Part shown: positions 56,490-64,000 of the stretch, in pieces
Layout of the letters: every line of letters begins with the position of its first letter
How positions within the stretch are numbered: the first letter of the stretch is position 1
Assembly: GCA_030704615.1 (NCBI GenBank)
Contig: CM060732.1
Location: 56,277,053 to 56,341,052 of the forward strand
DNA length: 64,000 nt
Source: Takakia lepidozioides
Lineage: Eukaryota; Streptophyta; Takakiopsida; Takakiales; Takakiaceae
Direction of reading: 5' to 3'
Notes under the pieces: generated by a model
Told to the model about the DNA's origin: nothing
The model's database searches: none
The model's input: only the letters and a program-made list of their open reading frames with translations
Program-made: the position numbers and the translations under genes

Positions 56490-57059
56490 CAGGTGCTTCG
56501 TACCACGCTTGCAAGGCCAGTGCCCGACATCTCTTTGGGATTGAAGGGGATGCTGAGATTTACAAGAACCTCCTGATGGGTTTGGGTGGACACACTTCTC
56601 AAAGCCCCGTCCCGCTGATATTGATACAGAGGAGACTTCCGACAAGGAGCTGGACTCCGACTTTGCCTGTGAGTAAGTTCAACCTGTGGATGCTTGCATT
56701 GTTGTTTCAATATCGAAAATCACTCTTCTTGAGGCAAAGTTCACACGGCAGACATCCTCTTCGTTGGACTTGTGTATTGCATATTGTGTTCTGAATGGGT
56801 TTTTGTCGTCATGTGCAGGAGTCCCCGTGCTTCCACTTGCCCTCCAGGGCTATCACACCTATTTGGACTTCTTTCTAGTCCTCCTCGGTCTTACGTGCTA
56901 CCTGTCTATGCAGAGGCACTTGCAACAAGCATGACCGTTCATGGCACTCGGAGTCCACCCATCGACGGCCGTGGTAGAAGACGTGGTGTTGGGGCCAGAA
57001 TCTTTGTGGATGACATAGCACAGGAGGTCGAGACTGATTCTGATGACTGTGACACTTGA
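56490..57059 (+). pseudogene. Unidentified exon-like segments
   Basis: After an acceptor-like TTCCAATGCAG (56492) one frame reads ASYHACKASARHLFGIEGDA and EIYKNL; a second frame continues PDGFGWTHFSKPRPADIDTE and ETSDKELDSDFACE up to a GTGAGTAAG donor (56668). After TGTGCAG (56819) another frame ends RIFVDDIAQEVETDSDDCDT and stops at 57060. The splice-like signals and acidic tail suggest a real but frameshifted gene. No family recognised. 57060-57680 shows no supported gene. Confidence 0.35.
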
Positions 57060-57686
57060 TATAAAGTTTTCTTTTGGTTTTATTCGGGGCCAAATTTGAA
57101 ATAGGATGGTTGTGTGTCCTTGTTGTCCTGTTTGCAATGTGTGCGTGGAATGCACATTAATGGGAACAAACTATTGTTGGAGATGGGGGTTGCATGGACT
57201 GCTCGGATTGTTCCTTCAATCTATTTAGTGTTCTCTGGACCTCACAGACTTGAGTGCAGCAAATACAAACAAACGACTTTGGTTCGTGTACAGCATTCTC
57301 GCATCATTTGGTCGTTGGTCTCCAAACCATTCCTGCTAGAAGAATGGTTGGTGAATCCATCACGGTGAAGTCCACCTCATCAAAGAGCTGTGAGGCATTC
57401 TCAAATCTAATGAGCATCCATGATGCTCCCGCACATACGTGGCATGTTCGCAAGGGTGGTGAGTAAGAAAAGATTTCGCAGGGTTCCGCTTTAGATCATG
57501 TCAGTGTGCACCTCCTCACGACGTACCCACATAAACTTGTGAGGGCTTGGTATGTTGATAACGTCTGCATGGATGCAATGGATACAATGGATGTAACATA
57601 TCCACTCTGCATTCCCGGGAAATGGCTGATCAACCCGCGGAAATAGGTGACACCCGCGGAAATAGACCCTGTATGTATGCTGACGT

Positions 57687-57737
57687 GGCGTGAGCCTGTG
57701 CTGGGCTCACGGTTTCCTGGGCTCACAGGCTCACGCC
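57687..57737. repeat. Perfect 14-bp inverted repeat
   Basis: GGCGTGAGCCTGTG at 57687-57700 and CACAGGCTCACGCC at 57724-57737 pair perfectly across a 23-base loop that contains two GGGCTCAC copies. No poly-T follows, so it is not an obvious terminator. Confidence 0.85.
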
Positions 57738-57754
57738 TCCGGGCTCACAGAATA

Positions 57755-58105
57755 GCACCCCCCGCTTTATTCTAGTTAGTTTCACACTGTGTTTATTTAA
57801 CTTGACAGCTGTCGTGCGCATACGTATCGCTACACAACTACATCACTGTCCAAACTACACCACACATATATGGACAATAAAGTAGTCTGCCACAATCGCC
57901 CCCCTAGCTGGTGGATATGTCCCTCTAACTCCAGATAGCTACAAGATGTAATAGCCACAGCCGTACTAAGTCCTTTATCACTGTCCCTATTGTACTCAAA
58001 CTCTATAGACCAAGAGGCCGGGTACAAGAGTAGCCCTATCGTTAGTCGCTGTCTTGCAATCTGTGAACTTGAGCCAGGATCTCGTGTGTTCAAGGTCTCC
58101 TAGTA
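57755..58105 (-). mobile_element. 3' end remnant of the methyltransferase-type gypsy family
   Basis: On the minus strand: GATTGCAAGACAGCGACTAA and TTTGAGTACAATAGGGACAG match 38490-38580, then the tract GGGGGGCGAT, LTR start TGTGGCAGAC, and the B-A border CGACAGCTGTCAAG at 57801-57814. Block B is only about 100 bp here. It is a truncated, separate insertion in opposite orientation. Confidence 0.75.
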
Positions 58106-58127
58106 GCTTGGCCTGGGGGCTGCTATT

Positions 58128-58195
58128 TCATGAGCCATGAGCCATGAGCGACATGAGCCATGAGCAGAGTCGTAAGTGTGGAAAAAAACATGAGC
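58128..58195 (+). repeat. CATGAGC short tandem repeats
   Basis: ATGAGCCATGAGCCATGAGC followed by three further CATGAGC copies with short gaps. Confidence 0.8.
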
Positions 58196-58577
58196 AGCAC
58201 TATTTTCCGGAAATGAGTGTCCGCGGGAATAGGGTTTAGGGTGCCACGGTCATAGGGGGAGAAGGACCTCCCGATGAAGGAGGTTCGGCAATGTTATTTA
58301 GAATTATATATTGAAAGGCAATGTTTTGCAAATGGAAGAGTGGTACTGCTCTGTACAATGGGGGCCCATTTCAGCCTACCAGCCACTTGCAAAATCCACC
58401 CACACTCCCAATCCCAAACGAAATGAGCAATGACGCATTCTCGGAACGATGGACACAGAATAGAATAAAAAGAGGGCACAATGAGGTTTTTATTGATCCA
58501 CATGAATTGCATTTGAAGCACGTCTACTGTGCTGATTGTGCAATCAAATCTTTTGCCCTGTGCCTACTGAATACAAG

Positions 58578-59354
58578 TCACGTTGTCAATGGGACTTCGA
58601 CTGCTCTCAGAACTAGCTCATGAGTCATGGGGCTCCTCCAGGTAAAGTCGATTGCAGCCGTTGTACCGCCCCTAGTGATGTTCACCACAATGTCCTGCCC
58701 TTCAATCATACCACCATCGAATATGGAAATCTTCACGTTTTCGTCGTCCACACCAATGCGAATGTCCCCATACAATGGAGAAGAGGAGCGCACTCCTTCA
58801 GGAGAATAGGTCTCTCCGATGGAGTCCACCCACGTCCAGTGGCAGCAGTTCCACCGCAACAGCATAGCAGTGCGCCTTCTTCTGCATGGGTGACCGTCGT
58901 AGCTGGGAAAATCGGAATTGAGGATGCGCATGAGCCACGGACTCCTCAGACCAAGATCGTCACCCCGCTCGAAGGCGTAGTGGCCTAGGATATACTCAAA
59001 AGCCACCAATGTTTCCACAATCGAACCAGTATCTTCTCTGTAATCTGTGTACCAGATAACAATGTCTCCCGATGTGGCCGAATACATTGCATAATCGATG
59101 CCTCCAAATGGGCAGTCGTCCCGGTTCCGGAAGCACGGCATCCTTGCAAAGGAGGACCTGAGGACGACTTGGATGCCGATGACAATGACCTTGCGGACAG
59201 CTACGAAGCCCTTAGATTTTGGAAATGATGCGAAGCGGAAGAGCAGTCCGGCCTCCAATAATGGAGCATCTGGGTCCCACGTACCCACCAACGGAGGTGG
59301 ATCATGTTCATCACGCCAGCGGTGGATGAACCCATACATCTTTCTCATCAACAA
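58578..59354 (-). CDS. Paralogue 1 of an unidentified family (divergent pair)
   Basis: The 258-codon frame is open from ATG 59354 to 58578. Residues from about 71 on match the protein at 59575-60276 block by block: SSFARMPCFRNRDDCPFGGI, DYAMYSATSGDIVIWYTDY, VAFEYILGHYAFERGDDLG, PWLMRILNSDFPSYDGHP, LLRWNCCHWTWVDSIGETYS, LYGDIRIGVDDE, ISIFDGGMIEGQDIVVN and HELVLRAVEVPLTT. Paired cysteines (MPC, DCP, NCC) are conserved. It has no signal peptide or membrane span that I can see. N-terminal 70 residues are unique. No family known to me. The conserved pattern between two diverged copies argues for a real protein. Confidence 0.65.
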   Translation of the reverse strand: MLMRKMYGFIHRWRDEHDPPPLVGTWDPDAPLLEAGLLFRFASFPKSKGFVAVRKVIVIGIQVVLRSSFARMPCFRNRDDCPFGGIDYAMYSATSGDIVIWYTDYREDTGSIVETLVAFEYILGHYAFERGDDLGLRSPWLMRILNSDFPSYDGHPCRRRRTAMLLRWNCCHWTWVDSIGETYSPEGVRSSSPLYGDIRIGVDDENVKISIFDGGMIEGQDIVVNITRGGTTAAIDFTWRSPMTHELVLRAVEVPLTT

Positions 59355-59574
59355 GTTATAGTTTGAGATCTGCCACCGAAGTCCATCCCCCCGGATGGAA
59401 ATTCAGCGCCGCATTTACATCGAAGAGGGGATGGACTTCGTCGTGTCCAGTGGCTATCGGCCCACTTGGCAGTGACTGCCCATAGTTTGCATGGCAGGGT
59501 AGGAAACTGAAACGACTACATTCATGCAGCAGCCAATCTTCATGGGTCCAGGATCCTGTAGGGGGGAAATTTAA

Positions 59575-60276
59575 ATGTGCCCTGGAGTGTTTGTGAGGAA
59601 TTGCAGCGTTAGCTTGAACTTTTTCCAGCCACCGCGCTGCTCCTCCTCCATCCGGGAGCTGCTGTCATTGAGCGTACTCCGCTACTCTTTTTCAAGGATG
59701 CCGTGCCGCCGAAATCCAGCCGACTGCCCTTATCATGGCCACGATTATGCTATGTTCAAACCAGAATCAGGAGACATCATTGTCTGGCTCTCTGTTTTCA
59801 CAGACGCTGCTGGAATCAAGCAAGAGTCTTTGCGTGCAATGGAGTATCTGGAGGGCTATTACCGCTTTGAGCGAGGTGAGGGCGAGGGTCAATGCGGTCC
59901 GTGGGTCCTGAAAATTGTTGACCTCGATATACCAAGCTGGAAAGGGATGCCGGACAGATCACGCACGGCCTCGCTTTGGCGCTGGAACTGCTGCCAGTGG
60001 ACCAGGGAGGACGGCACCGGGGAAAACTATATACGTGCATATCACTCCGCTCTTCCAGTGTATGGAGACATTCGGCTGAGTTGCGAAGACGAATCGCACG
60101 GGCACATGAGGCCCACAATGACCTTGTCAATGTATGATGGTGGTATCATTGATGGACATGACATTGTCATCGGCTCCAGCAAGGGCAGCAGAACGACCGA
60201 ATTGCAGTTTACCTCGAGGTGCCGCAGCAGTAATGAGCTTGTTTTGAGGGGTATCGAAGTTCCGTCGACTTGGTGA
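59575..60276 (+). CDS. Paralogue 2 of an unidentified family (divergent pair)
   Basis: Open for 233 codons. From MPCRRNPADCPYHGHDYAMF it aligns along its whole length with the minus-strand neighbour: SGDIIVWLSVFTD, AMEYLEGYYRFERGEGEG, PWVLKIVDLDIPSWKGMP, LWRWNCCQWTREDGTGENY, VYGDIRLSCEDE, LSMYDGGIIDGHDIVIG and ELVLRGIEVPSTW. By eye about half of the residues agree. The most conserved ATG is 59700 (SFSRMPC); the start at 59575 is the first in the open frame and may be too far upstream. The starts of the two genes are 220-350 bp apart, head to head, so they may share a promoter. Function unknown. Confidence 0.65.
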   Translation: MCPGVFVRNCSVSLNFFQPPRCSSSIRELLSLSVLRYSFSRMPCRRNPADCPYHGHDYAMFKPESGDIIVWLSVFTDAAGIKQESLRAMEYLEGYYRFERGEGEGQCGPWVLKIVDLDIPSWKGMPDRSRTASLWRWNCCQWTREDGTGENYIRAYHSALPVYGDIRLSCEDESHGHMRPTMTLSMYDGGIIDGHDIVIGSSKGSRTTELQFTSRCRSSNELVLRGIEVPSTW

Positions 60277-60399
60277 AGCCCATGTAGAAGGAGGAAGGGC
60301 TTAGTTTTGTCTGCAGTTGGTAAATGTGAGACATCGTGTCCGATCAATAAACCCATCGTACCTCACTTCCGCAGAGTGCCACCGAAAACATAAAATGCG

Positions 60400-60418
60400 A
60401 ATGCGGTGCCGCATTTCC
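60400..60418. repeat. Dispersed AATGCGGYRCCGCATT palindrome
   Basis: AATGCGGTGCCGCATTT, a copy of the repeat arrayed at 63530-64000. A partial copy (GCGCCGCATTT) lies at 59407-59417, between the divergent pair. The 60400 copy overlaps the possible last exon of the minus-strand gene. Confidence 0.8.
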
Positions 60419-60469
60419 GAGATAAACCTCGTAACCAGGCTTCGCATACAAGGGCAGCTGTGCTTCACC

Positions 60470-63256
60470 TGTAAACAATTTGCATTGCAGCTTTCCCCGC
60501 TCCCTCCTGATGTGTAAACTCCACGCTCCTTCTTGCTGTCTGTAGCTCTCTGGCGAAAAGGTTGTCCTTGTACGCACATCTGAAACGTGTCACGTAGTCT
60601 TCCAATGTCTGTGTTCCATCCCATTTGACGTACAAGCCGAACGAATTTGTGTGCATTACGACTTGCTCCTTCGCATTCGACATTACCTGCGATTCCCAAA
60701 TGCATTGTCACGTAGCAGTTCAGGGAATTCATTTCAGAAAAGCAAATCTGGGGAAGTACCTTGAATTACCTGGAACCACCAAGTCATGCGGTTGAGCCAC
60801 ACATCCACTGCAGGGTCGGAAACTTCGAGTGGAAAAGACCACATTGTCCTTATGCTCTCGGATGCATTCCAGATCGACAGCCACCGTGTCTGCCATTTCC
60901 GATCCAATGTCAGGAGCTGGAAGAGAGTGGCTATTGCTAGGAAGGAACTTCAGTGCATTGAAACCTCACCTTCTCTTTCGCCTCAACACATGCCGTTGAG
61001 AGGTGATGCAGTTTCTCCAATTGCATGGTCGGCTGCATGGCCCGAGAATAGTGTTTTGCAATCTCGGGGATGAAGTCCTTTCCAAGTGCCGGATCTGCAA
61101 TTGCCACTAGCTTCACAAGCTTTGACTTGTATTTGGTTCTGGACTTGACACCGGCTTCCTTCAAGTGCTCAGTCAATGACTGCAACGTTTTGACCTGCCC
61201 CTCACTTTCCATGAAGAAGCGTTTGGCATGGGCCAAATCCAGCTTGATGTTTGACTGCCAACAAAAACATGCAGAAGCGTTACATTCGATTCATGTGGAA
61301 AGATTACTGGAAATTGGGGAAGGATGAGCAGAGGGAAATTGGAGGACGACTTACTTCGTATATCACCTCCACCATTCCATCCATAGTGAGACGATACCAT
61401 GTCCGGTCTGTTTTTGCAACGGCTTTCTGAATGAGCTCGGGCTCCAGCATTTCCGCAAACATCTGCGGATCAGTGAGACCAGTTTTCCTCACCCTGTACA
61501 ACATATGTGCCATGTGGGTATGCACATACGCATTCTCAGTGACCCTGCAAGGCACACTCTCCAGTTCAGTACACGGAAGCACGGAAACAAACCAGAATGG
61601 AAACCGAAATGCGGCACCGCATTTCGAACGTGCTAGGGAGGGTATGAGTATCTTACGAGTTGAGGTCCGCCATGGCATTCTTGAGCAGGGAGGAGTCTGC
61701 CGCCTTCACCTTGAGGATGACACACTCCACCATGTAATGCCAGCCAATGTGCTTGGCATGGTTCTGCTTGATGTACTCCCACCAGGCAAGAAGTCGGTGA
61801 TTCCCGTCCCACACAAAGAACATTTTACCCGACATATGGCCGAAGTCTGGATCACCCTTCAGCGTCGCCTCGAATTCGTCGTTGCGAGTGTGCCAGTGGG
61901 TATCCCACGTTGACAGTTCATCGGCAGTGGGTCCACGAGTTTCGCCATCCTCATTCTCAATGGAAACGTAAAACGCTGCCGATCCCAGACGGTACCCTTC
62001 TCGAAATGCGAACTTGAGCTTATCCACATCTCCGGGAAGGGCCTGCTTGACGATGGGAAGGGAGACCATGCGACAGAGTGGGATTCGAAGAGTCCGCTGG
62101 AATACCCTACTGCCCAGAACTGTGCCAATGCTACTGTGTGTCTCCTCCAACATTTTATCCGCTGCACTTTTGAAATCCTCCGGAGACATGTCTGTAGGTG
62201 CCTGTAGTGGCTGAGCAGCTGGAGCATCCTCAACTGGAGCTGCACTCTGGGGCCTGTTTGCGGGCAATTCTGCCATTGCAGAGGCCTTCTCCGGGCCTGC
62301 TTGCTCATCGGTGTTGAGGTCTTGCTGCGAACGTTGAGCGGCAGCACCCTCCTCTGGTACCAAATCGACAGAAACGGTCGATCCCATTGCCTTCGCTGCA
62401 GCAGAGACGGCCCCAACATCTGCAGGCGGGAAATCCTCCAGGAACTGAGTTTCAGCTCGTGGAAGCGGTTTTGCGGGAGATTGTTTGGCCCGTCGCCCTG
62501 ATTGCCTTCTGCTTCCTCATCCTTGCAGGTGAAGGTGTCTGCTGCAATTGAATCTGTCTTTTACCCTGCTGCTTCATTCGCGTTGGTGGGGGTGAAACGG
62601 CCTGAGCCGGTTCAGAAACCAGTAGAGGGACGGGCTGCTTCTTCTTCGACTTTGCTGGAGAAGGGCCCGACCCCTGCTGGCGATTCTCCATGACCGAAGA
62701 ACGCGAGTCGATCTCTGGGGCTTTGAACTTGCCCTTCGAAGCCGCGTCTTTGAAACGCACAGGGCTAGGCCCGGCATGAATACCGGCGCTCGGGGATCGG
62801 GTGGGTGTACGTGCTGCAGCTAGCTCCACGGACTCTTCCTGCGGCTCTTCGGATTCCTGCGATCCCTCCAGCACGTCCACCTTTCCTGTTAGGCATGCAA
62901 ACATGTTCTGTATTCAAGTCTCCTAGCATTCAGTCTAAGAATTACAAAAGCAAAATGGGGGGTTCGGTGCTCGATCAGCTGCGCGCAGCCCGATCGCATG
63001 GAGCTCTCACTGGTGGCTGGGTTGCCTGAGTGGCCTGCTGCTCGGAGATGGCAATCTCCTCCTGTAGACGCATCTGCTTCCTCCCCTTCGGCATTGGCCT
63101 ACGTCCGAAGTATAATTTTCGGAGCTTGCGACGAGGTCTCCTGTCTGGTGCACGAACTCCCCCCCTCTCAGGTTCGAGCATAAGAAGAACAGAGACAGGG
63201 AAAAGGGGCAAAGAGTGCAGCTGGAAAGGGCGCGAGAGGGGTGACTGAGGAGACAC
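60470..63256 (-). CDS. Multi-exon gene with a ParB/sulfiredoxin-like DGNHR motif
   Basis: Exons inferred from GT-AG signals and frame on the minus strand: about 63256-63010, about 62895-61657, 61544-61355, 61254-60970, 60916-60770, 60686 to about 60470. Phases agree from 61657 on. Seen: basic N terminus (RRPRRKLRKLYFGRRPMPKG), proline/serine-rich linker, then GKMFFVWDGNHRLLAWWEYI with HYMVECVILKVKAADSSLLK, like the G-x-H-R loop of ParB/sulfiredoxin folds (inference). Then NAYVHTHMAHMLYRVRKTGL, an alpha-helical SKLVKLVAIADPALGKDFIP and WLSIWNASESIRTMWSF. A frame change near 62470 and an uncertain last exon leave its integrity open. Role unknown. Confidence 0.6.
61605..61626. repeat. Intronic copy of the GC-core palindrome
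   Basis: CGAAATGCGGCACCGCATTT then CG: 10-bp arms around CA. It lies within the intron between exons at 61544 and 61657 of the minus-strand gene. Confidence 0.85.
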
Positions 63257-63529
63257 GACAAAAGTAGATGAAACGGCGGTGATGCACCACTTGGGTTCGA
63301 AAGGGTTGGACGAAAGTGTCTCCTCGTGGACTTTGCGTCATTACGAAATTCGAATCGTTCAGGGTACGCCTGCCGTCCGAAAAACAAACATCATTATCCA
63401 ACGGTCAGGCCGCGCCGCCTCATGCCACTTCAGTCAGATAGAGTGCAGACATGTGCCGCAATTTCGTTGCTCCACGTGTTCACATTTCAAGGCATTTTCG
63501 TCCCAGCGTCTGATGAGTTGGAGTGAAAA

Positions 63530-64000
63530 TGCGAATGCGGCGCCGCATTTCCGTTAAGTACCATCACGAAGCTACACATCCGTACTTGTTGGAAGAAAAT
63601 GCGGCACCGCATTTCCGTTCCACCTTCACATACCTTAGTTGTTGAACGGAAATACGGTGCCGCATTTCCGTCCCACAGCTCCATGTATGAGACACAAAAG
63701 GGAAATGCGGCGCCGCATTTCCGTTCTGGAATGTCGAAAGGTGCGATTCGGACGGAAATGCGACACAACATTTCAATTCCCGTGGTTCATGATTTTCAAT
63801 CTGAACGGAAATACGGTACCGCATTTCCGTTCCTCCTTCACATACCTTAGTTGATGAACGGAAATGCCGTGCCACATTTCCGTTCGGGAAAGTATAGAGG
63901 TCTCACCTGAACAGAAATGCGGTGCCGCATTTCCGGTCTGGAAAGTTTGAAGGTCTCACATGGATGGAAATGCGGCACCACATTTCCGTCCCACAGCTCC
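63530..64000. repeat. Array of at least nine GC-core palindromes
   Basis: Copies of GGAAATGCGGYRCCGCATTT plus CC lie near 63534, 63597, 63644, 63701, 63751 (degenerate), 63802, 63855, 63909 and 63964, about every 47-63 bp, and the array runs off the window. The full arm is GAACGGAAATGCGG. Spacers recur too: CACCTTCACATACCTTAGTT after the second copy and again, with one change, after the sixth; CGTCCCACAGCTCC after the third and the ninth. It lies directly upstream of the minus-strand gene. Open frames here are produced by the repeat. Confidence 0.9.

Noticed and set aside
57687-57737. Bacterial-type terminator
   Set aside because: The loop is long, no T-run follows, and the genome is eukaryotic.
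63487-63875. Overlapping open frames on both strands near the window end
   Set aside because: They read the palindrome as NAAPHF or MRRRIS over and over; the repeat explains them.

Overview
The window looks like a repeat-rich nuclear stretch from a green-lineage eukaryote, most likely a streptophyte (charophyte) alga. This is inferred from two things. A plant-type lycopene beta-cyclase gene is split by GT-AG introns. The transposon complement combines chromoviruses, a plant-type hAT with a DUF659 domain, Ptta/En-Spm-like sequence and a gypsy element carrying a cytosine methyltransferase. That last combination has been reported from charophytes and dinoflagellates. The species cannot be fixed from the sequence alone.

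Positions 1-43,000 are almost entirely transposon wreckage. The 3' part of a non-LTR element (1-3385) carries a chromodomain, a possible DNA-methylase-like segment, an RNase H and an R2-type endonuclease-like end. AT-rich arrays of short palindromes follow (4850-5480, 6393-6815, 11290-11990, 13160-13621 continuing at 19604-19800), with a decayed hAT transposase between them (7132-10058). A minus-strand chromovirus (13622-19603) split one palindrome unit, and it later received an 82-bp LINE tail with an 11-bp target duplication.

From 20.9 to 43 kb there is a nest three elements deep. An old LTR is split by chromovirus 2 (20982-42728), whose gag is in turn split by a 17-kb gypsy element (22121-39361). 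That innermost element has two successive gag-protease-cytosine methyltransferase modules, then reverse transcriptase, RNase H, integrase and a PHD-finger-like end. It therefore pairs a DNA methylation writer with a chromatin reader. Both methyltransferase copies are broken in this window.

Positions 45-64 kb are more gene-like. They hold lycopene beta-cyclase (eight exons, minus strand); a 182-bp MITE; a Ptta/En-Spm-like gene running into an FCP1/NIF-like phosphatase domain with tandem repeats behind it; a DUF8039-like fragment; a divergently transcribed pair of paralogues of unknown function; and a multi-exon minus-strand gene with a ParB/sulfiredoxin-like DGNHR motif. Upstream of that gene is an array of at least nine short GC-core palindromes, and copies of the same palindrome lie in one of its introns and at its 3' end.

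Only the cyclase, the divergent pair and the DGNHR gene look like possible working host genes. The rest is transposon sequence with frameshifts, stops and deletions.
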